DNA from: Chloroflexota bacterium
Lineage (GTDB): Bacteria > Chloroflexota > Anaerolineae > Anaerolineales > Villigracilaceae
Assembly: GCA_016191985.1 (NCBI GenBank)
Contig: JACPVB010000221.1
Span: forward strand, 1 to 8,727
Direction: 5' to 3'
DNA: 8,727 bases
The notes beneath the pieces were generated by a model, which saw only the letters and a list, made by a program, of their open reading frames with translations, had not been told where the DNA came from and searched no databases. The position numbers were made by a program, and so were the translations under genes. Positions 1 to 5,864 of this stretch are shown piece after piece. Position 1 is the stretch's first letter. The number at the start of each line of letters is the position of its first letter.

Positions 1-304
1 CAAATCCGCTGCGCCGTTTGACGTGTATCTCATGCATGTGCCCGGCAAAACCATCAACACATTGGAAAAAGCCGAAGAGATTTACAACTCCCTGCAAAAT
101 GAAGGCATCTCGGTTTTGTTCGATGACCGCGACGAGCGCGCAGGTGTCAAATTCAACGATGCGGATTTGATCGGCTGCCCCATCCGCGTGACAGTTGGGG
201 AGAAAGGCTTGAAACAGGAAATGGTAGAATTGAAGAAACGTGCAGAACAAACAAATGAACTCATCCCCATTGTAAATTTAATTTCGGCGATTCAAAAAAA
301 GTAA
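1..304 (+). CDS. proS: Prolyl-tRNA synthetase, C-terminal end (partial)
   Basis: This is the last 100 codons of prolyl-tRNA synthetase, which charges tRNA-Pro with proline in the cytoplasm. The reading frame is open from base 2, so the gene starts upstream of the window. What is seen is the class II (HGTP) anticodon-binding domain. It begins with a segment reading APFDVYLMHVPG, continues through FDDRDERAGVKFNDADLIG, and has the typical tail CPIRVTVGEKGL followed by VELKKR. The DRxERxGxKFxDADLIG pattern is characteristic of bacterial-type ProRS. The stop TAA is at 302-304. The methyltransferase gene starts only 10 bp later with no terminator between them, so read-through from proS into the RM genes is likely. 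Identification is firm; only the N-terminal limit is missing. Confidence 0.95.
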   Translation, partial: KSAAPFDVYLMHVPGKTINTLEKAEEIYNSLQNEGISVLFDDRDERAGVKFNDADLIGCPIRVTVGEKGLKQEMVELKKRAEQTNELIPIVNLISAIQKK

Positions 305-305
305 C

Positions 306-310
306 AGGAA
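306..310 (+). promoter_or_regulatory. Ribosome binding site for the methyltransferase
   Basis: AGGAA lies 4 bases before the ATG at 315 and directly after the proS stop codon. It supports the 315 start and means that the methylase can be translated from a proS read-through transcript. Confidence 0.6.
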
Positions 311-314
311 TATC

Positions 315-1181
315 ATGAGCAAGAGCAGTAAATTATTTGAAAGAGACGGCCATAAAATAATTCTTGGAGACGCCTTGGAATCTCTAAAGTCATTGATTCC
401 AGACAAAACTATAGACCTAATCTTTGCCGACCCTCCATACAATATTGGAAAGGACTTTAACGGCAGGAAAGATAAATGGATATCAGAAGAAGCCTATCTC
501 GATTGGTGTCACAAATGGCTCGACCTGTGCATCCAAAAGCTTAAGCCGAATGGCAGCTTTTACGTTATGACATCTACTCAGGCAATGCCATTTTTCGATA
601 TTTATCTGCGAAAGAAGTTAGACATTTTATCCAGAATTGTATGGCATTACGATAGTTCTGGAGTTCAGGCAAAGCGTTATTATGGGTCAATGTATGAACC
701 CATTCTGTTCTGCGTAAAAGATAAGGAAAGCTACACCTTCAACAGTAAAAGTGTTTTGGTTGAGGCGAAAACTGGCGCGAAAAGAAAGTTAATCGATTAT
801 CGCAAGTCAACCCCCACTGTATATAACAGCCAGAAAGTACCTGGGAACGTATGGGGATTTCCCAGAGTCCGCTATCGTATGGATGAATACGAAAATCATC
901 CGACCCAAAAGCCCGTTGCATTGCTCGAAAGAATAATTCTTGCAAGTTCTAATCCAGGAGATTCCATCCTTGATCCATTTTCTGGAACATTCACCACGTC
1001 CTTTGTCGCAAAAAATTTAGGGCGACAATCCATCGGTATTGAAATCGAGGAAGAATATGTGAAAATTGGCCTTCGCCGTTTGGGAATTCTCTCATCGTAC
1101 AAAGGAGAAGAACTTCGGCGCGAGCCACGTTCGTATGAAAAAGTTGACCCGGCGCAACAGACACTTAAGCTGTTTGGGTAA
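315..1181 (+). CDS. yhdJ: YhdJ-type DNA adenine N6-methyltransferase
   Basis: A 288-residue beta-class DNA methyltransferase that should transfer a methyl group from S-adenosylmethionine to adenine N6. The catalytic motif IV DPPY is at residues 39-42. HPTQKP is at 195-200, and the AdoMet-binding motif I region DPFSGTFTT is at 220-228, followed by GIEI at 241-244. The order (IV before I) is that of the beta group. From memory of E. coli YhdJ, similarity runs along the whole chain: DSSGVQAK, YGSMYEPIL, VEAKTG, DYRK, KVPGNVW, FPRVRY and MDEYENHPTQKP are all matched. YhdJ methylates ATGCAT, so the same target is predicted here; that is inference from homology. YhdJ is an orphan enzyme in E. coli, whereas here a candidate endonuclease gene follows 6 bp downstream. 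The coding sequence is AT-richer than its neighbours, which suggests acquisition. Confidence 0.93.
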   Translation: MSKSSKLFERDGHKIILGDALESLKSLIPDKTIDLIFADPPYNIGKDFNGRKDKWISEEAYLDWCHKWLDLCIQKLKPNGSFYVMTSTQAMPFFDIYLRKKLDILSRIVWHYDSSGVQAKRYYGSMYEPILFCVKDKESYTFNSKSVLVEAKTGAKRKLIDYRKSTPTVYNSQKVPGNVWGFPRVRYRMDEYENHPTQKPVALLERIILASSNPGDSILDPFSGTFTTSFVAKNLGRQSIGIEIEEEYVKIGLRRLGILSSYKGEELRREPRSYEKVDPAQQTLKLFG

Positions 1182-1187
1182 CCGCTA

Positions 1188-2297
1188 ATGGAACATGAAT
1201 TCACAGCGCGGATAATGGATATATTGAAAAAAAACATTGGAGACAAGGGGAACGCCGTTTTTGAAAAAAGTCCTTTACTCCAATATTTGAATATTAAAAC
1301 TCGTTCAGCCGCGAGGGGATCAAAATCCCGCAGCAGCTTTGCCAATCTATATGCCATTTATGTTCTCATTGAAGATTATTTGACGCATGGATTTGACATA
1401 CGAAAAGGCTATAACAAATACGAAGGGGCAAGGTTTACTTCATTGCTGGAACGTCAAAGAGAATTGCCTTTTGGCAGCAAATTACAAAACCACGCGCTCA
1501 ATCACAGGCTGAATGAAGAGTTCAGAAAATATTTTCCTGAAATTGAATACATTCCCATTCTTCGGGATGTTCGGGAAAACCGCTATTGGTTCAACGAGAA
1601 CCTGCTTAAAGTAAAAGTTGGCAGGGAAACTCACAATGTTGCGAAGGTAATTATCGAAATAATTGAAGACTACATTCAGGCCAAGGAAATTGCGTTTAAA
1701 TCTTTTATTGAGACGTGCGAACGTCTAAAAGATATTTCAGGCGAAAACGATGCTGCTGTTTCACAATTTATCGAGGATCTGCTTGCGCCAAACATAGACG
1801 CCAGAATTTTTGAAATTGTCAGCTATGCCATCTTACGCTTCTATTACCATGACCAGATTGTATATTTTGGCTTTGACCTGGATCATATCCAATCTGAGAA
1901 CCTCCAACTATTCAAGACAGGGCGCACAAATGCCAATGACGGAGGCATTGATTTTGTCATGCGTCCACTGGGCAGATTCTTCCAGGTGACAGAAACGCTG
2001 GATGTAAAAAAATATTTTCTAGACATAGACAAAATCGAACGTTTCCCTATATCTTTTGTTGTAAAGTCAATTGAAGATATAGATACCATTCGTCAAAGGC
2101 TTCGCGGAGGGGCACAAAGACTATATTCCATCAATACCATCGTTGAAAGATATATGGCTTGTATTGAAGAAATCATCAACATTCCTGTACTGACAGATTG
2201 CTTTCAAAAAGCACAGGCACAAGGGTATTTACGCCAAATTTTGGATGAAGTCATCATTCAAAGCAAAGTTGAGTTCAACTACGAGAATGTCGAATAA
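1188..2297 (+). CDS. Putative type II restriction endonuclease (PD-(D/E)xK-like)
   Basis: I do not recognise a named family for this 369-residue protein. It is largely alpha-helical and has no signal peptide or membrane segment. A nuclease-like core is suggested near residues 205-285: a helix with E209 (ARIFEIVSYAIL), then GRTNANDGGIDF with D255, a short hairpin, and FFQVTE (Q266, T268, E269). The GGID-x10-QxT/E spacing resembles the Mrr-like GGxD...QxK form of the PD-(D/E)xK fold, but the usual lysine is replaced by Thr268. The N-terminal 200 residues (many charged helices, R/K-rich at 37-49) could be the DNA-recognition part. The start 6 bp after the methylase stop, the same strand and the same low G+C argue for a restriction partner. 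By that logic it would cut at or near ATGCAT. An unrelated DNA-binding protein is possible. Confidence 0.62.
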   Translation: MEHEFTARIMDILKKNIGDKGNAVFEKSPLLQYLNIKTRSAARGSKSRSSFANLYAIYVLIEDYLTHGFDIRKGYNKYEGARFTSLLERQRELPFGSKLQNHALNHRLNEEFRKYFPEIEYIPILRDVRENRYWFNENLLKVKVGRETHNVAKVIIEIIEDYIQAKEIAFKSFIETCERLKDISGENDAAVSQFIEDLLAPNIDARIFEIVSYAILRFYYHDQIVYFGFDLDHIQSENLQLFKTGRTNANDGGIDFVMRPLGRFFQVTETLDVKKYFLDIDKIERFPISFVVKSIEDIDTIRQRLRGGAQRLYSINTIVERYMACIEEIINIPVLTDCFQKAQAQGYLRQILDEVIIQSKVEFNYENVE

Positions 2298-2775
2298 TCT
2301 CACACCTAAAAACTCTCCTCAAGTAACCGTGCAAAAAACCTCTCCCACTTTCTTCCAGATCATATCCACCGATTATCTTGCGCAAAACTTTTTTGTGGTG
2401 ACCTTCGGTGGCTGGGTCATCTACGCAATTGATGCGGCATTTGAAGGGCGCGCAACTCTCTTTCTCGCCATCTTCGCCGCGATTCTCACACCCCTCGGAC
2501 TGGTCACATTTTTTTGGAGATACAATCTCATCGTTTCCACCTTTGTGAACGGAGTTGAAATCACAGGGAGAGTCATCAGCGCCAGGACTTTCGCAAAAGA
2601 CTATGTCATCCTTTACGAATACAAATTCAACGAAAAAGTTCATCAATACCAAAATCGTGTGAAGAAAAATGCCTACGTCAAAGCATTGAGACAAGGCCAG
2701 CAGGTAAATTTACTTGCCCATGAGAAAACACCGCACATTGCATTTATCAAAGAAATTTATTTGGAATCCCTGTAA
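2287..2775 (+). CDS. DUF3592-like small membrane protein
   Basis: A 162-residue protein from the ATG at 2287, whose first 11 bases overlap the end of the preceding gene. Two hydrophobic helices are clear at about residues 34-52 and 56-77. They are followed by a soluble C-terminal part (about 88-160) of beta-strand character: VEITGRVISAR, then YVILYEYKFNEKVHQYQ, then LRQGQQVNLLAHEKTPHIAFI. That order (G-x-V strand, Y-x-Y-x strand, G-x-x-V with a following P) matches the DUF3592 pattern of small bacterial membrane proteins of unknown function. An in-frame ATG at 2245 would add 14 residues inside the upstream gene and is less likely. The next gene follows after 3 bp, so the two are probably co-transcribed. 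Base composition is intermediate (about 52 % G+C in one sampled line). Function unknown. Confidence 0.75.
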   Translation: MSNNLTPKNSPQVTVQKTSPTFFQIISTDYLAQNFFVVTFGGWVIYAIDAAFEGRATLFLAIFAAILTPLGLVTFFWRYNLIVSTFVNGVEITGRVISARTFAKDYVILYEYKFNEKVHQYQNRVKKNAYVKALRQGQQVNLLAHEKTPHIAFIKEIYLESL

Positions 2776-2778
2776 CCC

Positions 2779-3687
2779 ATGAATATCGGACATTACCCCC
2801 CGCCCAAGAGACGCGGCATGATCGTGCACAGCATGATCCTGCTTGTGCTGGCGATCCTTGCCATCCTTGGATTCTTGAACCTTTCCAGCGCGGAGGTTGG
2901 GCCCGCTTTTTTGGGTTGGCTGTTGCTGGCGCTTTTCTCCTTCGCGCCGATACCATTTTTGGTGTATCGCGCCTATTCCCTCTGGCGCGCGGACTATCAC
3001 ATCGACCGCGACAGCCTCGCCATCAGTTGGGGACTGCGCGTCGAAGACATCCCCCTCTCCGACATCGAATGGATGCGTTCTGCGGACGATCTCATCAACC
3101 CGCTGGCATTGCCGTCCCTGCCGCTGCCCGGCGGGTTACTCGGCATTCGCCGTCATCCCGAACTTGGCGTAGTGGAATTCCTTGCCTCGGATGCAAAAAA
3201 ACTTCTCCTCATCGCAACTGCCAAACGTGTCTTTGTGATTTCACCTGAAAACCCATCCGGGCTTTCACAGACCTTTGCGCGCGCAACCGAGATGGGCAGT
3301 CTCACTCCCGTCGAAGCAAAATCGGTGTATCCGTCTTTTGTCGTCACCCAGGCATGGGAAAATGGACTCGCCCGCTACCTCTGGCTCACTGCATTATTTT
3401 TAAATATCGGCCTGTTTATTTGGACAAGCCTTATCATCCCCACCACGCCGCGCGTGGCCCTCGGACAGCAATTTGCAGGCAGCGCACTCGAAACCATGCC
3501 ATCCTCCCAGCTTATCATTTTTCCTGTCGCAAGTCTCCTGCTGACCGTTACAGGCTGGATCGCAGGTTTATATTTTTATCGCTGGGAACGTGAGCGCGCA
3601 CTTGCCTTCATCGTTTGGGGCTCCAGCACGCTGACAAGTTTATTATTCCTGCTCGCAGTGCTTTTCATCATCACAACTCCGGTGTAA
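2779..3687 (+). CDS. Membrane protein with bacterial PH-like domain
   Basis: A 302-residue integral membrane protein. Predicted helices lie at about residues 14-35, 44-65, 199-221, 244-266 and 274-298. The soluble stretch between helices 2 and 3 (about 68-190) begins YHIDRDSLAISWGLRVEDIPLSDI and includes LLLIATAKRVFVISPENP. This strand-rich layout is the bacterial PH-domain pattern: a short 'x-I-x-x-D-x-L-x-I' strand, an 'IPLSDIEW' strand-turn, and a closing 'VFVISPENP' strand. No enzymatic motif is seen. A second start at M14 (ATG at 2818) would remove a polar, proline-rich head and is possible, because ribosome-binding signals are weak at both positions. It lies 3 bp after the DUF3592-like gene, so they likely form one transcription unit at the membrane. 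The role is unknown. Confidence 0.8.
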   Translation: MNIGHYPPPKRRGMIVHSMILLVLAILAILGFLNLSSAEVGPAFLGWLLLALFSFAPIPFLVYRAYSLWRADYHIDRDSLAISWGLRVEDIPLSDIEWMRSADDLINPLALPSLPLPGGLLGIRRHPELGVVEFLASDAKKLLLIATAKRVFVISPENPSGLSQTFARATEMGSLTPVEAKSVYPSFVVTQAWENGLARYLWLTALFLNIGLFIWTSLIIPTTPRVALGQQFAGSALETMPSSQLIIFPVASLLLTVTGWIAGLYFYRWERERALAFIVWGSSTLTSLLFLLAVLFIITTPV

Positions 3688-3736
3688 CGTACATGGTAAA
3701 CAAGTAAACACGGAACATGCAACACTCATTCCTATC
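3688..3736 (+). other. Short intergenic gap with tandem 8-bp repeat
   Basis: This 49-bp gap contains GTAAACA twice in direct orientation (3696-3702 and 3704-3710), an 8-bp period. No promoter, terminator or clear Shine-Dalgarno sequence is obvious, so the DUF92 gene may be translated from an upstream transcript. The repeat could be a protein-binding site or chance. Confidence 0.3.
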
Positions 3737-4537
3737 ATGCCCCTTTACTATCAACTCCCCTTCGGCTTCCTCCTCGCAATTTTCATCGCCTTCCTTGCCT
3801 ACAAAGCCCGCAGTCTCAACCAAAGCGGCGCGCTGGCAGCAGCCTTCACAGGCACGATCATCTTTGGGATTGGCGGCTGGCAATGGGCAATTTTATTGCT
3901 TACATTTTTCATCACCTCCTCCGCTCTCAGCCGCGCCTTCAAAAAACGCAAACAAGGTCTCGACGAAAAATTTTCCAAAGGCCACGAACGTGATGCGGGC
4001 CAGGTTTTCGGTAACGGCGGCATTGCCACCCTCTTCGCCGCGCTGCATTTCTTTTTTCCAGAATCTATCCTCCCGTGGATCGGCTTCGCCGCCACCCTCG
4101 CCGCAGTCAATGCCGATACATGGGCCACCGAACTCGGCGTGCTGAATCCCAATCCCCCACGCATGATTACGAATTTTAATAAAGTTGTGGAAAAAGGCAC
4201 CTCAGGCGGAATCTCCTTAATCGGCACCCTCGCCTCGTTGACAGGCTCCGCCTTAATCGCATTCCTCGCCTCTCTCCTAACGGACAACTGGTCGCTGTTT
4301 CCATTGATCACGTTCGCAGGGTTGGCTGGCTCGCTTTTTGACTCGTTCCTGGGCGGAACCGTCCAAGCCATGTACTTCTGCCCCACCCATAAAAAAGAGA
4401 CCGAGAAACATCCCCTCCACACCTGTGGCACACAAACCGTTCACCTCCGCGGCTGGAAATGGCTGAATAATGACTGGGTCAACTTTGCGTGCGGCGTGTT
4501 TGGGGTTGTGGTGGCGTTAATTGCAAGCGTGCTATAA
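3737..4537 (+). CDS. DUF92 family integral membrane protein (VTE6-like)
   Basis: A 266-residue polytopic membrane protein with the full set of DUF92 (TIGR00297/TMEM19) signatures. These are NADTWATE at residues 125-132, GTSGGIS at 154-160, and GSLFDSFLGGTVQ at 198-210. They are followed by a Cys/His-rich loop (C215, H218, H225, H228, C230) and a closing NND (244-246) before the last helix. Length is normal for the bacterial family. The characterised plant and cyanobacterial members (VTE6) phosphorylate phytyl-phosphate with CTP or another nucleotide for tocopherol and phylloquinone synthesis, so a polyprenyl/phytyl-phosphate kinase activity is a reasonable hypothesis. The bacterial substrate is not established and no isoprenoid gene is next to it. 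The start at 3737 gives the expected N-terminal helix, although the upstream ribosome-binding site is poor. Confidence 0.9.
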   Translation: MPLYYQLPFGFLLAIFIAFLAYKARSLNQSGALAAAFTGTIIFGIGGWQWAILLLTFFITSSALSRAFKKRKQGLDEKFSKGHERDAGQVFGNGGIATLFAALHFFFPESILPWIGFAATLAAVNADTWATELGVLNPNPPRMITNFNKVVEKGTSGGISLIGTLASLTGSALIAFLASLLTDNWSLFPLITFAGLAGSLFDSFLGGTVQAMYFCPTHKKETEKHPLHTCGTQTVHLRGWKWLNNDWVNFACGVFGVVVALIASVL

Positions 4538-4538
4538 T
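4530..4538 (+). promoter_or_regulatory. Extended -10 promoter for the antitoxin-like gene
   Basis: TGC followed by a perfect TATAAT (4533-4538) forms an extended -10 element. It lies across the DUF92 stop codon (TAA at 4535-4537). No good -35 box is seen at 16-18 bp spacing, which is acceptable for extended -10 promoters. Transcription would start near 4545, leaving a leader of about 8 bases before the ATG at 4553. Confidence 0.5.
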
Positions 4539-4552
4539 CGAATTTGAGCAAT

Positions 4553-4777
4553 ATGATTTACACATCCTCAGAAGTACAAAAACAATTCCCAGCCTTGCTC
4601 AAAAAAGCATTGAGCGAAGGCCAGATTCGGTTTAAAACCAGGGATGGGCAGGTATTTATAATCAGTCCCGTCATTCCTGCCAGAGAATCTCCTTTTGAAG
4701 TTCGCAGTATAAAGTTAAACATCACAAGGTCAGAAATTCTGGAAGCAATCCGCGAAAGTAGAACAAGATATTCATAA
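4553..4777 (+). CDS. Phd/YefM-like antitoxin, apparently without toxin
   Basis: A 74-residue small protein. The N-terminal half, MIYTSSEVQKQFPALLKKAL followed by EGQIRFKTRDGQVFIISP, has the layout of Phd/YefM (prevent-host-death) antitoxins: a strand, the 'S-S-E-x-(R/Q)-x-x-F' helix, a second helix, then a 'G-x-(I/V)-x-(I/F)-x-x-(R/K)-D-G' strand pair. In that family this part dimerises and binds the operator DNA, while the C-terminal tail (here about 46-74, charged helix EILEAIRESR) binds and blocks the toxin. An upstream TTG at 4544 is a possible but less likely start. A terminator follows within 5 bases and the next gene is an unrelated SDR enzyme, so no cognate toxin gene is adjacent. It may be a remnant, a regulator, or an antitoxin protecting against toxins encoded elsewhere. 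Sampled G+C (about 43 %) is lower than its neighbours. Confidence 0.72.
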   Translation: MIYTSSEVQKQFPALLKKALSEGQIRFKTRDGQVFIISPVIPARESPFEVRSIKLNITRSEILEAIRESRTRYS

Positions 4778-4781
4778 GCTG

Positions 4782-4817
4782 AAGGCCCTGACAAATCAAC
4801 ATGTCGGGGCTTTTTTT
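4782..4817 (+). terminator. Rho-independent terminator after the antitoxin-like gene
   Basis: Arms at 4783-4793 (AGGCCCTGACA) and 4802-4812 pair over 11 bp, with two G-U wobbles and an 8-base loop. They run into a T tract at 4811-4817. This is the clearest intrinsic terminator in the window, and it separates the upstream genes and the antitoxin from the SDR operon. Confidence 0.88.
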
Positions 4818-4824
4818 GAACAGA

Positions 4825-4837
4825 TTGAGAGTCTCAA
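4825..4837. promoter_or_regulatory. 13-bp perfect palindrome at the SDR start
   Basis: TTGAGA-G-TCTCAA ends one base before the SDR start codon and includes the best Shine-Dalgarno candidate (GAGAG, 4827-4831). It could be an operator for a repressor or chance; as RNA the loop is too small for a full-length stem. Confidence 0.35.
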
Positions 4838-4838
4838 A

Positions 4839-5864
4839 ATGCAAACCACCTCCCCCATCCTCGTCACCGGCGCGAGCGGATTCGTTGCCATACACACCAT
4901 CATTCAACTGCTTGAGCAGGGATACCATGTCCGCGGCACGCTGCGGACTCTGTCACGCGAAGCCGAAGTCCGTGAGACCATTTCGAGGTATGTTCAAATA
5001 AATGATCGGCTGGAGATTCTGCCTGCGGACCTGGAGCAGGAATCAGGGTGGGAAGAGGCGATGAACGGCGTCGAATATGTCCTGCATGTTGCGTCGCCGT
5101 TTCCATTATTTGAACCAAAGCACGAAGATGAACTCATCGTCCCCGCCGTGCAAGGGACTCTGCGCGTGCTGCGTGCGGCGCATAAAGCGGGAGTCAAACG
5201 CGTGGTGCAGGTTTCTTCCAATGCCGCAATTTCATCGGGGCATGAAGGTGAAAATAAAACGTTTACAGAAGATGATTGGACAGACCTGGGCAAGGTTGGC
5301 GCATACGCAAAAAGTAAAACGCTGGCCGAACGCGCCGCATGGGACTTTATCCGCAGCGCCGAGAATACCCACAAGATGGAACTTGCAACCATCAACCCGC
5401 CGCTCATCCTTGGGCCTGTTCCCAATAAAAATTTCCGCACATCCGTGGAGCTAATTCGAACCTACATGCTCGGGCAAGTCCCCGGCGTGGGGCGGATAAA
5501 AATGGGACTGGTGGATGTGCGCGATGTGGCGTCCGCGATCATCCTTGCCATGCAAACACCCGCAGCAGCGGGCAACCGTTTCCTTTGCTCAGGCGGAGTA
5601 TTGTGGATCAAGGAGATCGCCGAAATTTTGCAAAAGGAATATGCACAACGCGGATATAAAATTCCCACGATTCAATTTCCAAGTTTCTTAATTCGCCTCA
5701 TTGCATTGTTCGATAAAAAAATAGCCATCGTTACAGACAGCCTCGATTGGGATTACGAACTCTCCAACGAAAAAACCAAACGCATTCTCAAATGGACACC
5801 GCGTTCAAACGAAGAAGCCGTTCTTTCCATGGCCGAAAGCTTGATCACACAAGGACTTGTTTAA
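4839..5864 (+). CDS. Extended SDR: NAD(P)-dependent reductase/epimerase (DFR-like)
   Basis: A 341-residue extended short-chain dehydrogenase/reductase, cytoplasmic. The Rossmann nucleotide-binding motif TGASGFVA is at residues 10-17. An acidic LPADLEQ segment at about 61-67 matches the 'D-L' adenine contact, and HVASPFP is at 83-89. The active site has Ser126/Ser127 (VQVSSNAA) and YxxxK as Y156-AKS-K160. A later NPPLILGP (186-193) and the VDVRDVA motif (225-231) are typical of the dihydroflavonol-4-reductase/cinnamoyl-CoA-reductase-like branch. The usual GxxGxxG/A pattern is kept, with Val in place of Ile at the sixth position. The substrate cannot be read from sequence; bacterial members act on sugars, sterols or aldehydes. 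The 3' end overlaps the start of the DUF6056-like gene (TAATG), implying coupled translation. It follows a strong terminator, so its promoter should lie in the short gap or upstream genes do not feed it. Confidence 0.88.
   Translation: MQTTSPILVTGASGFVAIHTIIQLLEQGYHVRGTLRTLSREAEVRETISRYVQINDRLEILPADLEQESGWEEAMNGVEYVLHVASPFPLFEPKHEDELIVPAVQGTLRVLRAAHKAGVKRVVQVSSNAAISSGHEGENKTFTEDDWTDLGKVGAYAKSKTLAERAAWDFIRSAENTHKMELATINPPLILGPVPNKNFRTSVELIRTYMLGQVPGVGRIKMGLVDVRDVASAIILAMQTPAAAGNRFLCSGGVLWIKEIAEILQKEYAQRGYKIPTIQFPSFLIRLIALFDKKIAIVTDSLDWDYELSNEKTKRILKWTPRSNEEAVLSMAESLITQGLV

Noticed and set aside
896..1357. Reverse-strand open frame spanning the methylase/endonuclease junction
   Set aside because: Antisense to two well-supported genes, with no domain signature.
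2245..2286. Upstream start for the DUF3592-like gene at 2245
   Set aside because: It would extend the overlap with the endonuclease gene to 53 bp without adding any conserved segment.
3799..4431. Long reverse-strand open frame (210 codons) across the DUF92 gene
   Set aside because: It is antisense to a gene with complete DUF92 motifs, shows no recognisable domain, and has the composition of a shadow frame in GC-rich DNA.
4544..4552. TTG start for the antitoxin-like gene
   Set aside because: The ATG at 4553 gives the usual antitoxin N-terminus, and the predicted transcription start near 4545 would exclude the TTG.
5747..5863. Longer N-terminus for the DUF6056-like protein starting at 5747
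   Set aside because: It would lie entirely inside the SDR gene and put an Arg-rich head before the first membrane helix. The TAATG junction start at 5864 is more natural.
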